From Buchnera aphidicola (Cinara cuneomaculata) (GTDB lineage Bacteria > Pseudomonadota > Gammaproteobacteria > Enterobacterales > Enterobacteriaceae): a stretch of 64,000 nucleotides of DNA. Below the pieces are notes generated by a model. The model had not been told where the DNA came from. It searched no databases and was given only the letters and a program-made list of their open reading frames with translations. Position numbers and translations under genes: made by a program. Shown here in pieces: positions 13,217-24,406 of this stretch (position 1 is the first letter of the stretch; each line of letters starts with the position of its first letter). The stretch is taken from contig NZ_LR217695.1 in the NCBI RefSeq assembly GCF_900698865.1, positions 1 through 64,000 of the forward strand, in the 5' to 3' direction.

Positions 13217-13789
13217 ATGACAGCTTATAGCGGTAATTCTTTAAAGTCAGGAATAAAAATTTTAATAGATAATGATCCATATGAAATTCAATATAGTGAA
13301 TTTATTAAACCTGGAAAAGGTCAAGCTTTTGTAAGGATTAAATTAAAGCAACTTATAACAGGAAAATTATTAAATAGAACTGTTAAAGCTACTGATATTT
13401 TTTATTCTATAGATATCAAAGAAATTCATGCAGTATATTTATATACTAATAAATCTATTTGGGTATTTATGAATAAAGAAAATTTTGAACATATTGAAGT
13501 ATTATATAAATTTTTAAATGGTGTTGATAAATGGTTAATAAATACATCAAAATGTAAAATTACTTTATGGAATAATTCCCCTATTGCTGTTAATATTAAT
13601 AATTTTATACATTTACGAGTCAATAATACAGATATTGAAGTACAGGGTGATACCATTAATTCATCCAATAAATTAGTTACAGTAGAAACTGGCGCTATAG
13701 TACGTGTACCTTTGTTTGTTAAAAAAGATGATGTTATTAAGATAGATACACGTAATGGAAAGTATATTTCACGTGTATTTTGTTCATGA
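13217..13789 (+). CDS. efp: Translation elongation factor P
   Basis: EF-P relieves ribosome stalling at polyproline. The ATG at 13217 is chosen because GAG lies 9 bases upstream and the product (190 residues, MTAYSGNSLKSG) then matches the family length of 188; the ATG at 13208 directly abuts that GAG. The modification loop reads FIKPGKGQAF with the modifiable lysine at residue 34, as in E. coli. The C-terminal domain ends DTRNGKYISRVFCS, fitting EF-P. It converges on dnaC with only 36 bases between them. Confidence 0.95.
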   Translation: MTAYSGNSLKSGIKILIDNDPYEIQYSEFIKPGKGQAFVRIKLKQLITGKLLNRTVKATDIFYSIDIKEIHAVYLYTNKSIWVFMNKENFEHIEVLYKFLNGVDKWLINTSKCKITLWNNSPIAVNINNFIHLRVNNTDIEVQGDTINSSNKLVTVETGAIVRVPLFVKKDDVIKIDTRNGKYISRVFCS

Positions 13790-13825
13790 AGAATAGATAT
13801 ATAAATTTATTTATTGATATATAAT

Positions 13826-14569
13826 TTAATATACGTTTTTTCTATAGCTATCCCATTCGAATGTTAACCATAAACTATTACCTAAACTCATTCTATCAAC
13901 TACTCTTTCTCCTAATAAATTTTTTAATTGGTTATAATTCAAATTAGATAACATACCAGTAGATTTTTTTGATGATGATCGTCTATCTATGATTTGATTA
14001 ATAATCATTTTTTCATATCGAGATTCTATTTGCATTCCAACTTCATCAATTATTAGGAGATCTACTGTACTTAAATTTTCTAATAGTCTTTCTTCTGTTA
14101 TACTGGTCAAAGATCTATTGAATGTACTTTTTATGGTAGACATTAAATCTGCGACTGTAATTATTAATATAGTATACCCATTAATAATTAAATAATTACC
14201 AATAGCAGATGCTAAGTGATTTTTTCCGGTTCCAGGGCGACCTGAAAATATAAAGCTTGCAATATTGTTTTTAAAGTTTTCTGCATATTTACGAGCTGCA
14301 TGAAGAACTTTTCTATGTCCTTCATGATGAATATTATAATTTTTGAAGGAACAATTTATATATAATTCTTTTATTCCTGATCTACCTAATGTTCGTTTTA
14401 TTTTCATAGCTTTGTTATGACGTATAATAGATTCAGAACGTTTTTTTCCTTGTTCTTGATTCCATAATAGTAGTTCTTTATCATTATAAAATTTTGGCTG
14501 TATATATGCGGGCATTATTTTTTTTATTTTTTTTAAAAAGTTATTTATTTTATATTTTTTTTTTCTCAT
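13826..14569 (-). CDS. dnaC: DNA replication protein DnaC (helicase loader)
   Basis: DnaC loads the DnaB helicase at origins and forks. The 247 residues match E. coli DnaC (245). An AAA+ core shows Walker A SGRPGTGKNHLASAIGN (about residues 108-124), Walker B LLIDEVG, and the ending VVDRMSLGNSLWLTFEW. dnaT, its usual neighbour, is absent. It is of interest beside the degenerate dnaA, because DnaC would remain the only clearly intact loader in this window. Confidence 0.93.
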   Translation of the reverse strand: MRKKKYKINNFLKKIKKIMPAYIQPKFYNDKELLLWNQEQGKKRSESIIRHNKAMKIKRTLGRSGIKELYINCSFKNYNIHHEGHRKVLHAARKYAENFKNNIASFIFSGRPGTGKNHLASAIGNYLIINGYTILIITVADLMSTIKSTFNRSLTSITEERLLENLSTVDLLIIDEVGMQIESRYEKMIINQIIDRRSSSKKSTGMLSNLNYNQLKNLLGERVVDRMSLGNSLWLTFEWDSYRKNVY

Positions 14570-14820
14570 ATGTAATTTCTATGGTAGAATGCTTATATAA
14601 AAATTATACTAGAATTTTTATATTTTTTTTATATATATTTTTAAAATTTTTTAGTGAATATTTTTATATATATAAAAATATATTCATATATTGTGTTTAA
14701 TAATCATTTGTGTACAATATATTAGTTGTAATTTATTTTCAAAATAAATTTATTTATTTTTATTTTAATATGTATATGGATGTATGATTAAAGTGTATAA
14801 AAAATTTTTTATATTCATTG

Positions 14821-15387
14821 TTATATTATTATGGATTTATAAAATAATGATAACGATACTGTTCCAATATTTTTTTTTTTCATTAATTTCCAATTATCTG
14901 GATAAAAAATATTATCATCGATATGTTCAACATATATAATAGAATTATTATGGGTCCAATTATATTTTTCTAGATACTTAATAGACAAGTTTAATAATTT
15001 TTTATTATTAAACGGTGGATCTAGATAGATAATATCAAATGGTTTACTATATTTTTTTAACCATATTAGCGTATTAACTCGAAAAACAGATATATTGTTA
15101 ATTAAAAAAACTTTGATAGTTTTTTTTAATTTTTTTACTAAAATATAATTTTTTTCTAATGCTGTTACTGATTCAGCTGATCGAGATACTGATTCTATGC
15201 TTAAATTTCCACTACCTGCAAAACAATCTAAACATATAGAATTTTTAATATAATTTTGCAGCCAATTGAATAATACTTGTTTAACAAAATTTCTTGTAGG
15301 TCGTACATTTATTTTGGTTACTGAATGTAATATTCGATTTTTTAAAAATCCACCAGTAACACGAATTTTTTTTTGTTTCATTTTCAT
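14821..15387 (-). CDS. rsmD: 16S rRNA (guanine966-N2)-methyltransferase RsmD
   Basis: RsmD methylates G966 of 16S rRNA. The 188-residue product has the opening IRVTGGFLKNRIL, the RPTRNFVKQVLFNWL block, the S-adenosylmethionine loop DCFAGSGNLSIES (about residues 59-71) and the catalytic YLDPPFNNK motif. Length compares with 198 in E. coli. It is divergent from ftsY, the same neighbour as in enterobacteria; ftsE and ftsX are not found after ftsY. Confidence 0.93.
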   Translation of the reverse strand: MKMKQKKIRVTGGFLKNRILHSVTKINVRPTRNFVKQVLFNWLQNYIKNSICLDCFAGSGNLSIESVSRSAESVTALEKNYILVKKLKKTIKVFLINNISVFRVNTLIWLKKYSKPFDIIYLDPPFNNKKLLNLSIKYLEKYNWTHNNSIIYVEHIDDNIFYPDNWKLMKKKNIGTVSLSLFYKSIII

Positions 15388-15463
15388 ATTTATAAATTTA
15401 CAATAGAATTGTGATTTATTATATATATATAAAATATTTTATATTAAAAATTTGAGGTTTTGT

Positions 15464-16497
15464 ATGTTTAATAAAAAAAAAATTTTTTTTCTGCATTAAA
15501 TATTTTTTCTAAAAATAAAAAGAAAAAATATGATAGTAAAAATGTTTTAATTCAGCCAGAAACACGTACTTCTAAAAAACCAGTTTTTTCTTTTTTAAGT
15601 AATTATATATATAATACGAAAAAATTTTTTATTAATAAAATTAATAGTATTTTTTCTAAACAAACTATAGATAGTCATATTTTTAAAGAATTAAGAAATT
15701 TATTATTGTTATCTGATTTTGGAGTTGTAGCTACTGAAAAAATTTTATATAAATTTAAAAAAAAAATTAATCAGAAAAATATTTTAGATACTAAAATAGC
15801 TATTTCTTATTTTAAGACTCTATTATTAGATATGTTAAAAATTTCTGAAAAATTTGAATATTGTAATTTTAAAACAATGCCGTTCGTTATTTTAATTATC
15901 GGTGTTAATGGGGCTGGTAAAACTACTACTGCTGCTAAACTAGCATATTTTTATAAAAAACTCGGTCATTCTGTCTTATTGGCCGCAGGGGATACTTTTC
16001 GATCCGCTGCTATTGATCAACTAATAGAATTAGGATCAATGTATAATATTCCAGTATTTTCAAAACCAATAGGTTCTGATCCTGCTTCAGTAGCATTTGA
16101 TGCAGTTAAACAGGCTAGAGAACAAAAAAAAAAAATTTTAATTATTGATACAGCAGGTCGGTTACACAATAAAGATCATTTAATTCAAGAATTACAAAAG
16201 ATTAACAGAGTTATTAGAAAATTTTCTTCAACAGCACCTCAAGAAATTTTTTTAGTATTAGATGCTGGAATTGGTCAAAATTCTATTCAGCAAGCTAGAA
16301 TTTTTTCTTCTCATATCAAAATTACAGGATCTATTGTAACTAAATTAGACGGAACAGCTAAAGGTGGTATAATTTTTTCTATTGTTAAGGAGTTAATGAT
16401 TCCTATCCGATACATTGGTATAGGAGAAAAAATAACAGATTTTAAATTGTTTAATCGAAAAGCATTTATTGATAGTTTTTTTGATGCTATTTTATGA
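15464..16497 (+). CDS. ftsY: Signal recognition particle receptor FtsY, frame broken at A10
   Basis: FtsY is the SRP receptor GTPase that docks ribosomes to the Sec translocon. From the ATG at 15464 (after TTGAGG) the frame runs MFNKKK into an A10 tract (15473-15482) and stops at 15497-15499. Reading from the tract onward in the +1 frame gives NFFSALNIFSKNKK and continues without stop to 16497; one extra A fuses both to a 344-residue protein. The NG domain is intact: ELRNLLLLSDFGV, G1 GVNGAGKTTTAAKLA, G3 DTAGRL, G4 TKLDGTAKGG, and the C-terminal FNRKAFIDSFFDAIL. A TTG at 15706 could start only a product lacking most of the N domain. FtsY is generally essential, so slippage rescue is more likely than loss. 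Confidence 0.92.
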
Positions 16498-16568
16498 AAT
16501 AGATTTGTTAATCTTTTAATTAATGAGTTAACAAGAATTTATAGTATATATTTTAATTTTAGGATAAA

Positions 16569-17444
16569 ATGAAAAAAATAAAAAATCAAATTAATTCAGT
16601 GAGTTTTTTTAATATTGGTAGTTTAGATGCATATATTCGTATGGCGAATTCGTTTTCTATTTTATCATCTAAAAAAGAAAAATTTCTTGCAAAAAAAATA
16701 TACTTTTACAGTGATATAGAATCTGCAAAATTATTAATTTTATCGAATTTACGATTTGTTATTCTAGTTGCGAAACATTATTCAGGATATGGTTTACCGC
16801 AAGCAGATTTAATTCAAGAGGGAAATATTGGATTAATGAAGGCAATTAGACGATTTAATCCTAATATTAATGTTCGCTTAGTGTCTTTTGCTGTTCATTG
16901 GATAAAATCGGAAATTCATGAATACGTTTTAAAAAATTGGCGTATAGTAAAAGTAGCAACCACTAAAGCTCAGAGAAAATTATTTTTTAATTTAAGAAAA
17001 TCAAAAAAACGATTAGGATGGTTTAATCGTCATGAGATAAATATTGTAGCACGTGAATTAGGAGTTAGTCAGCAAGAAGTACAAGAAATGGAAGCGCGCA
17101 TGTCTGCTCAAGACATTACATTGGATATTACAGCTCCAGATTCTCAATCTGAGAATCCTATTAATAACACACGATCGTCTTTTTATTTAGAGGATAAGAA
17201 ATCAAATTTTGCAGTTGAAGTAGAACAGGATGATTGGGCTTTACATGCTACTAATAAACTAAGTAATGCTTTATTAGTATTGGATGAAAGGAGTCAACAA
17301 ATTATTAAAAGACGTTGGTTAAATCAAAATAATTCTAAAATTACTTTACAAGCAATTGCTCAAGATTATGGTATTTCAGCAGAGCGAGTAAGACAATTAG
17401 AAAAAAATGCTATGAAAAAATTAAAAATAGCCATTGAAACATAA
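16569..17444 (+). CDS. rpoH: RNA polymerase sigma-32 factor RpoH
   Basis: RpoH directs RNA polymerase to heat-shock promoters. The 291 residues show region 2 ([17 protein letters not shown] and [17 protein letters not shown]), the RpoH box [15 protein letters not shown] (about residues 135-149), and region 4 [20 protein letters not shown]. An AGGATAA ribosome site precedes the ATG. It follows ftsY by 71 bases without ftsE/ftsX. Its retention fits the sigma-32 type promoter in front of groES. Confidence 0.96.
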   Translation: MKKIKNQINSVSFFNIGSLDAYIRMANSFSILSSKKEKFLAKKIYFYSDIESAKLLILSNLRFVILVAKHYSGYGLPQADLIQEGNIGLMKAIRRFNPNINVRLVSFAVHWIKSEIHEYVLKNWRIVKVATTKAQRKLFFNLRKSKKRLGWFNRHEINIVARELGVSQQEVQEMEARMSAQDITLDITAPDSQSENPINNTRSSFYLEDKKSNFAVEVEQDDWALHATNKLSNALLVLDERSQQIIKRRWLNQNNSKITLQAIAQDYGISAERVRQLEKNAMKKLKIAIET

Positions 17445-17654
17445 TTATTATTTATAATTTTAATATTTTTTATATATAATTAAATTAATTTTTCTGATAT
17501 ATTACATGTATTTAATAAATTTATCGTATTTATCATATAAATTTATTAAACTATTTTATCAGTAATAAATATAATTTTTTTTAAGTATTGTTATTCTTTT
17601 GTTTGTTAATTTTTAATAATTCAATTATTTTAAATATAATAGGAAAATTTATAT

Positions 17655-19937
17655 ATGGCTATAAAAAATCATATACTAGGATTTCCTAGAATTGGTTTAC
17701 ATCGTGAATTAAAGTTTGCTCTAGAGGATTATTGGAGCAATAAAATTACATTACATGATTTATTAAATATTGGTAAAAAAATTAGATATAGCAACTGGAA
17801 GAGTCAAATTGATAGTGGTTTGGATTGTGTAACAGTAGGTGATTTTGCTTGGTATGATCATGTTTTAAACATTAGTATGATGATTAATAATATTCCTAGC
17901 AGACATCAAATTGACAAAGAAAAACTAAATTTAGATACATTATTTAGGATAGCTCGTGGATCTAAATCAATTAAAAAAAATTGTTCAGCATCTGAAATGA
18001 CAAAATGGTTTAATACAAATTATCATTATATAGTACCTGAATTTGTACATAATCAAGAGTTTTGTTTTTCTTGGAAACAAATCCTCGAAGAAACTGATGA
18101 AGCATTATCTTTAGGTTATACTGTAAAGCCTGTCTTATTAGGTCCCATAACATATCTTTGGTTAGGAAAAGTAAAAGGTATTCATTTTAATAAATTAGAT
18201 CTTTTAGAAAAAATAATACCGATTTATCAAGAAGTATTAGCGGAATTATCTAAAAGACAAGTTAAATGGATTCAAATAGATGAACCTATTTTGGTTTTAG
18301 ATCTTCCAAAAAGATGGAAGCAATCATTTGTTTATACATATAAAAAGATATATACAAATAAAATAAAAATTTTATTAGCTACCTATTTTGGTGATATACA
18401 TCATAATATGGATATAGTAAATATATTGCCAGTTAATGGTTTACATATTGATTTAGTCGCTGGTAAGTATGATCTTATGAAGTTAGACGATGATTTTAAT
18501 AAAAAATTTTTATTATCCTTGGGAGTAATTAATGGTCGTAATATTTGGAAAGCTGATTTATTGAATTGGTTTACTCAATTAAAATTTTTTATGAAATTGA
18601 GAAAAACTTTTTGGATCAGTACATCTTGTTCATTACTACATACTCCGTTGGATTTATCATTGGAAAATAACTTGACAGATTTTGTAAAATCTTGGTTTTC
18701 ATTTAGTATACAAAAATGTTTAGAATTATCTATTTTATCTCGTGTATTAAATAATAAATTACATATTGAAGAAATACATCAGTGGATCAAACCAATTGAT
18801 GCATATAAATCATCTAATATTATTAATAATATTGCTGTGCAAAAACGTATATTACAAATTTCTCCCGATCAAATAAAAAGAAATAGTAATTTTACTATTC
18901 GTTCTAAAATTCAAAAGTTAAATTTAAATTTACCTATATTGCCTACCACTACTATTGGTTCTTTTCCACAGACATCAGATATTAGAAAATTACGTATAGA
19001 TTATAAAAATAAAAAAATTAGTCAGTTAGACTATGACACTTCAATTAAAGAGCATATTAAAAATAATATTCTTCAACAAGAAAAATTAGGTTTAGATGTT
19101 TTAGTGCATGGAGAACCTGAACGAAATGACATGGTCGAATACTTTAGTGAGTATTTGGAAGGTTTTGTTTTCACACAATACGGATGGGTACAAAGTTATG
19201 GATCACGATGCGTTAAACCGCCGATTATTGTAGGTGATATTAGTCGCATTACTCCAATTACAGTCATGTGGTCTAAATTTGCTCAAACATTGACTAATAA
19301 ACCAATTAAGGCGATGTTAACAGGACCGGTAACAATTTTATGTTGGTCGTTTCCGCGAGAAGATATTTCTAAAGAAAATATTGCTAAGCAGATCGCTTTA
19401 GCTTTAAGAGACGAAGTTCTAGATTTAGAGAATGCCGGTATTAATATTATTCAGATTGATGAACCAGCTTTAAGAGAAGGATTGCCTTTAAGAAAATATG
19501 ATTGGAACGATTATTTATCTTGGGCTGTTAAATCTTTTCAATTATGTTCTTCAGTTGTTAAAGATAGTACGCAAATTCATACTCATATGTGTTATTGTGA
19601 ATTCAACGATATTATGTCATCAATCGTCGATTTAGATGTTGATGTTATTACTATCGAAACATCTCGTTCAGATATGGAATTATTAGAATTTTTTAAAACT
19701 TTTAAGTATCCCAATGACATTGGTCCTGGTGTATATGATATTCACTCTCCAAATATCCCGTCAATTAATTGGATTGAACAATTACTAATTAAAGCTTTAA
19801 AATATATTCCGATACAGCAGTTATGGGTAAATCCTGATTGTGGTTTAAAAACACGTACTTGGACGGAAACATCGTTAGCATTACAAAATATGATAACTGC
19901 TACGATGAATATTCGAAAAAAATTTTTTAAAAAGTAA
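17655..19937 (+). CDS. metE: Cobalamin-independent methionine synthase
   Basis: MetE transfers the methyl group of 5-methyltetrahydrofolate polyglutamate to homocysteine, the last step of methionine synthesis. The 760 residues match the family (753 in E. coli). The catalytic half starts near LPTTTIGSFPQTSDIRKLR; zinc ligands are visible as HMCYC (about residue 645), the Glu in VITIETSRSD, and Cys in NPDCGLKTR. An AGGA ribosome site precedes the ATG. Its methyl donor is made by MetF, encoded at 32911-33792. No metR regulator is next to it. Confidence 0.97.
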   Translation: MAIKNHILGFPRIGLHRELKFALEDYWSNKITLHDLLNIGKKIRYSNWKSQIDSGLDCVTVGDFAWYDHVLNISMMINNIPSRHQIDKEKLNLDTLFRIARGSKSIKKNCSASEMTKWFNTNYHYIVPEFVHNQEFCFSWKQILEETDEALSLGYTVKPVLLGPITYLWLGKVKGIHFNKLDLLEKIIPIYQEVLAELSKRQVKWIQIDEPILVLDLPKRWKQSFVYTYKKIYTNKIKILLATYFGDIHHNMDIVNILPVNGLHIDLVAGKYDLMKLDDDFNKKFLLSLGVINGRNIWKADLLNWFTQLKFFMKLRKTFWISTSCSLLHTPLDLSLENNLTDFVKSWFSFSIQKCLELSILSRVLNNKLHIEEIHQWIKPIDAYKSSNIINNIAVQKRILQISPDQIKRNSNFTIRSKIQKLNLNLPILPTTTIGSFPQTSDIRKLRIDYKNKKISQLDYDTSIKEHIKNNILQQEKLGLDVLVHGEPERNDMVEYFSEYLEGFVFTQYGWVQSYGSRCVKPPIIVGDISRITPITVMWSKFAQTLTNKPIKAMLTGPVTILCWSFPREDISKENIAKQIALALRDEVLDLENAGINIIQIDEPALREGLPLRKYDWNDYLSWAVKSFQLCSSVVKDSTQIHTHMCYCEFNDIMSSIVDLDVDVITIETSRSDMELLEFFKTFKYPNDIGPGVYDIHSPNIPSINWIEQLLIKALKYIPIQQLWVNPDCGLKTRTWTETSLALQNMITATMNIRKKFFKK

Positions 19938-20038
19938 TATAATTTTTATTCCACTTCATGCAATCTATTGATTTTTTTTTGATTGTATTTAGTGGTTGAA
20001 ATACATGTATTTTTGTATTTAGGATGTTCGATATATAT

Positions 20039-20062
20039 CGAGCTGTTAACGAAATCAGCTCG
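20039..20062. terminator. Hairpin between convergent metE and rpoC
   Basis: CGAGCTG (20039-20045) and CAGCTCG (20056-20062) form a perfect 7-bp stem with a 10-base loop, in the 134-base gap between the metE and rpoC stops. A T-rich stretch lies to its right on the plus strand (ATTATATTTTAT). Its position fits a terminator serving metE and possibly rpoC. Confidence 0.55.
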
Positions 20063-20071
20063 AATTATATT

Positions 20072-23000
20072 TTATAGATTATTAGAGATATTTTCAGTAG
20101 AGTTTAATAATTCTGATAAATTTGCTGTTGCTTCTTCTACACTAATGGATCGGTTGTTATTTTTTTTGTTTGAAAAATTTTTTGTTTTGTTTATTAATCT
20201 TTGTTTATGATATTTATATCCTGTTCCAGCTGGAATAAGTCTGCCTACAATAACATTTTCTTTCAATCCGCGTAATTTATCTTTTTTTCCTGCTACAGCG
20301 GATTCAGTTAAAACACGAGTAGTTTCTTGAAATGATGCAGCTGAAATAAATGATTCTGTAGCTAAAGAGGCTTTAGTAATTCCTAATAAATCTCGAGAAA
20401 ATTTTGCTATTTTTTTATTATTTTTTTTTAATTTTTTATTTTCTAAAATAATACGTGAATATTCTATTTGTTCTCCTTGTAAAAAATGAGAATCACCAGA
20501 ATTTGTGATTGTAGCTTTTCTTAACATTTGTCTTATTATAACTTCGATATGTTTGTTATTTATTTTTACACCTTGTAATCTATAAACTTCTTGAACTTCA
20601 TTTATTATATAGTCAGTTACTGCTTGTACTCCTCTTAATCTTAAGATATCATGCGGAGATTCTGGACCATCAGATATGATATCTCCTTTTTCTATTCTTT
20701 CTCCTTCAAATACATTAAGTTGTCTCCATTTTGGAATCATTTCTTCGTATGTATTATTTCCATCAGACGGAGTAAGTATTAATCTTCTTTTTCCTTTCGT
20801 TTCTTTTCCAAATGAAATAATGCCATTAATTTCAGCAAGAATAGCTAATTCTTTAGGTTTTCTAGCTTCAAATAAATCTGCGACTCTAGGTAAACCACCT
20901 GTGATATCTTTAGTTCCGACTGATTCTTGAGGTACACGAGCTAATGTATCTCCTGAAGATATTTTCATTCCATTATCTAATTGTACAACAGATTTTCCTG
21001 GCAAAAAATATTGGGCTGGCATATCAGTGCCGGGTATAAATACATCGAAACCATTTTTATTAATAATTTTTAAAGCAGGTTTTAAATCTTTGCCTTGTAC
21101 ATGTCGTTCAGATGTATCAAGAATTATGATAGAAGATAAACCCGTTAATTCATCAGTTTGTTTACTAATACTTTGTCCGTCAATCATATCGATAAATTGA
21201 ATATATCCACTAACTTCAGTGATAACGGGAATAGTATGTGGATCCCATCGAGCAATTATTTCACCAGCTTTAATTTTTGCTCCTTCTCCTTTTTTAAGTA
21301 TAGATCCGTACGGTATTTTATAGCTTTCTTGTGTTTTTCCAGATTTATCTAACATTTTTAATTCTACGTTTCTAGAAATAATAACAATTTTACCTTGCGA
21401 ATTAACAACAGATTTTGCTTGATTTAAGTGAATACGTCCATTTTTACGAACTTGAATGCTAGATTCAGATGCTACTTTAGAGGCTGCGCCTCCAATATGG
21501 AATGTACGCATAGTTAACTGCGTACCGGGTTCACCAATAGATTGAGCGGCGATAACTCCTACTGCTTCTCCTTTATTGACTAACGTACCACGAGCTAAAT
21601 CACGTCCATAACAGTACGCGCATACTCCAAATATTGTTTCACAATGTACAACTGATCTAACTTGAATAGTATCAATGGAATTATCTTCTAAAATACTACA
21701 CCATTTTTCATTTAATAGGGTATTTTTTGGTATCATAATTTTTGTAGAATTGATATATAAAATATTTTCTACAGTTATACGACCTAATACTCTTTCTCTA
21801 AGAGATTCTTTAATATCTCCTCCTTCAATTAAAGCGCTCATAGAGATACCTTTTTTAGTATTACAGTTAGTTTCAGTAATTACTAAATCTTGAGCTACAT
21901 CTACTAATCGTCTAGTTAAATAACCAGAATTGGCTGTTTTTAAAGCAGTATCCGCTAATCCTTTTCTTGCACCGTGCGTGGAAATAAAATATTGTAATAC
22001 ATTTAATCCTTCTCTAAAATTTGCAGTTATTGGTGTTTCTATGATAGAACCATCGGGTTTAGCCATTAACCCACGCATTCCTGCTAGTTGTCTAATTTGA
22101 GCTGCAGAACCTCTCGCACCGGAATCTGCCATCATAAAAATATTATTGAAAGATTTTTGTATTATTTTTTTTTGATTTTTATCATTAAAAATATTACGTG
22201 ATAAATTCTTCATCATAGCATCTGCAATATTTTCGTTAGCTGTCGCCCAAATATCTATTACTTTATTATATCGTTCACTTGCAGTGACTAATCCTGTTTG
22301 AAATTGTTTATGTATTTCAGAAACTTCTTTATCTGCTTGTAATATAATGCTTGTTTTTTCTACGGGAATTATAATATCATTAATTCCTACGGATACACCG
22401 GATTTTGCTGCATATGAAAATCCCATATACATAATTTGATCAGCCAAGATCACAGTTTTTTTTAGACCTAACTTTCTGTAACAAATATTTAAAATTTTCG
22501 AAATATCTGTTTTTTTTAAAGTTTTATTAACTATATTAAATGATAATCCACGAGGAATTATAGTCCATAAAATTGCTCTTCCAATGGTAGTTTTTATAAT
22601 ATTTTTTTGTTTAACAATATGATTGTTATCATCTTTAATATATTCACATATACGAATTTTTACAATAGAATGTAAGTTAACTGCTCCTAATGCATACATA
22701 CGTTCTGCTTCTTTTGGTGAACGTAATAACATATTAGCGCCTTTTCCGTTATGTATTGTTCTCGTCATATAATATATACCTAGAACTACATCTTGCGAAG
22801 GAACAACAATTGGTTCTCCATTAGCAGGAGATAAGATATTTTTAGTCGACATCATTAACGATCGAGCTTCTTGTTGAGCATATTTTGTTAAAGGAATGTG
22901 AATAGCCATTTGATCGCCATCAAAATCAGCATTATATGCCGCGCATACTAGCGGATGTAGTTGTATGGCTTTACCTTCAATTAAAATGGGTTCAAATGCT

Positions 23001-24304
23001 TGTATTCCTAATCGATGTAATGTAGGTGCACGATTTAATAAAATTGGATGTTTATAAATAATTTCAGCGAGTATATCCCAAACAATGGGTTCTTCTTGTT
23101 CTACCATTTTTTTTGCGGACTTAATAGTAGTAGCAAGATTTTTTCGTTCTAATTTACCATATATAAATGGTTTAAATAGTTCTAAAGCCATTTTTTTAGG
23201 TATACCGCATTGGTTTAAATGTAAATATGGTCCGACAGTAATAACGGATCGACCAGAATAATCTACTCGCTTACCTAATAAATTTTGTCGAAATCTACCT
23301 TGCTTACCTTTAATCATATCTGCTAAAGATTTCAATGGTCTTTTATTAGATCCTGTAATAGATCGACCACGTCTTCCGTTATCTAATAAAGCATCGATAG
23401 CTTCTTGTAACATTCTTTTTTCATTTTTAACAATTATATCCGGAGCTGAAAGCTCTAATAAACGTTTTAACCTATTATTACGATTAATAACTCTTCGATA
23501 TAAATCATTTAAATCTGAAGTTGCAAATCTTCCTCCATCTAGCGGAACAAGTGGTCGAAGATCAGGAGGTAATATGGGAAGTACAGTTAAAATCATCCAT
23601 TCTGGTCGATTTTTTGATATTAACAATGATTCGATAAGTTTAATTCTTTTTGTAATTTTTTTTTTCTTTGTTTCTGAATTAGTTTTAAATATTTCGTTTT
23701 TTAATTTTATACATATATTTTTTAGATCCATATTTTTTAAGATTTGTTGTATAGCTTCTCCACCCATTTTTGCTTCAAAATCATCGCCAAATTCTTCAAC
23801 AGATTGCATATATTGGTCTTCTGTTAATATTTGATATTTTTCTAAATTAGTTATTCCAGATTCTATTACGATATATGATTCAAAATATAATACTCGTTCT
23901 ATATCCCGTAATGGAATATCTATTAATAATCCAATTCGTGACGGTAATGATTTTAAAAACCATATATGAGCTATAGGTGACGCTAATTCAATATGACCCA
24001 TTCTTTCTCGACGAACTTTACTATGTGTAACTTCAACACCGCATTTTTCACATATTACTCCTCTATGTTTTAGGCGTTTATATTTTCCGCATAAACATTC
24101 GTAATCTTTTATTGGTCCGAATATACGAGAACAGAATAATCCATCACGCTCAGGTTTAAATGTTCTGTAATTTATGGTCTCGGGTTTTTTTACTTCTCCA
24201 AAGGACCAAGATCGTATTATTTCAGGAGATGCTAACGAGATTTGAATAGAATTAAATTCTTCAATTTTAGATTTTTTTTTAAAAAATTTTAATATATCTT
24301 TCAT
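20072..24304 (-). CDS. rpoC: RNA polymerase beta' subunit
   Basis: Beta' forms the catalytic cleft of RNA polymerase with beta. The 1410 residues equal the enterobacterial length. The N-terminal zinc site reads [19 protein letters not shown], the active-site magnesium motif NADFDGDQM is intact, and the trigger-loop region [11 protein letters not shown] and the second zinc cluster ([15 protein letters not shown]) are present. Last gene of the rplKA-rplJL-rpoBC block, 102 bases after rpoB. purH and hupA, which I recall lying between metE and rpoC in other Buchnera, are missing. Confidence 0.98.
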   Translation of the reverse strand: MKDILKFFKKKSKIEEFNSIQISLASPEIIRSWSFGEVKKPETINYRTFKPERDGLFCSRIFGPIKDYECLCGKYKRLKHRGVICEKCGVEVTHSKVRRERMGHIELASPIAHIWFLKSLPSRIGLLIDIPLRDIERVLYFESYIVIESGITNLEKYQILTEDQYMQSVEEFGDDFEAKMGGEAIQQILKNMDLKNICIKLKNEIFKTNSETKKKKITKRIKLIESLLISKNRPEWMILTVLPILPPDLRPLVPLDGGRFATSDLNDLYRRVINRNNRLKRLLELSAPDIIVKNEKRMLQEAIDALLDNGRRGRSITGSNKRPLKSLADMIKGKQGRFRQNLLGKRVDYSGRSVITVGPYLHLNQCGIPKKMALELFKPFIYGKLERKNLATTIKSAKKMVEQEEPIVWDILAEIIYKHPILLNRAPTLHRLGIQAFEPILIEGKAIQLHPLVCAAYNADFDGDQMAIHIPLTKYAQQEARSLMMSTKNILSPANGEPIVVPSQDVVLGIYYMTRTIHNGKGANMLLRSPKEAERMYALGAVNLHSIVKIRICEYIKDDNNHIVKQKNIIKTTIGRAILWTIIPRGLSFNIVNKTLKKTDISKILNICYRKLGLKKTVILADQIMYMGFSYAAKSGVSVGINDIIIPVEKTSIILQADKEVSEIHKQFQTGLVTASERYNKVIDIWATANENIADAMMKNLSRNIFNDKNQKKIIQKSFNNIFMMADSGARGSAAQIRQLAGMRGLMAKPDGSIIETPITANFREGLNVLQYFISTHGARKGLADTALKTANSGYLTRRLVDVAQDLVITETNCNTKKGISMSALIEGGDIKESLRERVLGRITVENILYINSTKIMIPKNTLLNEKWCSILEDNSIDTIQVRSVVHCETIFGVCAYCYGRDLARGTLVNKGEAVGVIAAQSIGEPGTQLTMRTFHIGGAASKVASESSIQVRKNGRIHLNQAKSVVNSQGKIVIISRNVELKMLDKSGKTQESYKIPYGSILKKGEGAKIKAGEIIARWDPHTIPVITEVSGYIQFIDMIDGQSISKQTDELTGLSSIIILDTSERHVQGKDLKPALKIINKNGFDVFIPGTDMPAQYFLPGKSVVQLDNGMKISSGDTLARVPQESVGTKDITGGLPRVADLFEARKPKELAILAEINGIISFGKETKGKRRLILTPSDGNNTYEEMIPKWRQLNVFEGERIEKGDIISDGPESPHDILRLRGVQAVTDYIINEVQEVYRLQGVKINNKHIEVIIRQMLRKATITNSGDSHFLQGEQIEYSRIILENKKLKKNNKKIAKFSRDLLGITKASLATESFISAASFQETTRVLTESAVAGKKDKLRGLKENVIVGRLIPAGTGYKYHKQRLINKTKNFSNKKNNNRSISVEEATANLSELLNSTENISNNL

Positions 24305-24406
24305 GAATTTTTTCTTATAAAATGTATAGATAATTAGTAAAATAAGATAAAATAATGAGCTTAATATTAATAATTTAGTTTTAATATAGCTAAATATTTG
24401 ATAATA

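Noticed and set aside
14494..14700. Plus-strand Phe/Tyr-rich frame overlapping the start of dnaC
   Set aside because: Low-complexity hydrophobic translation of A+T-rich DNA, no ribosome site and no family resemblance.
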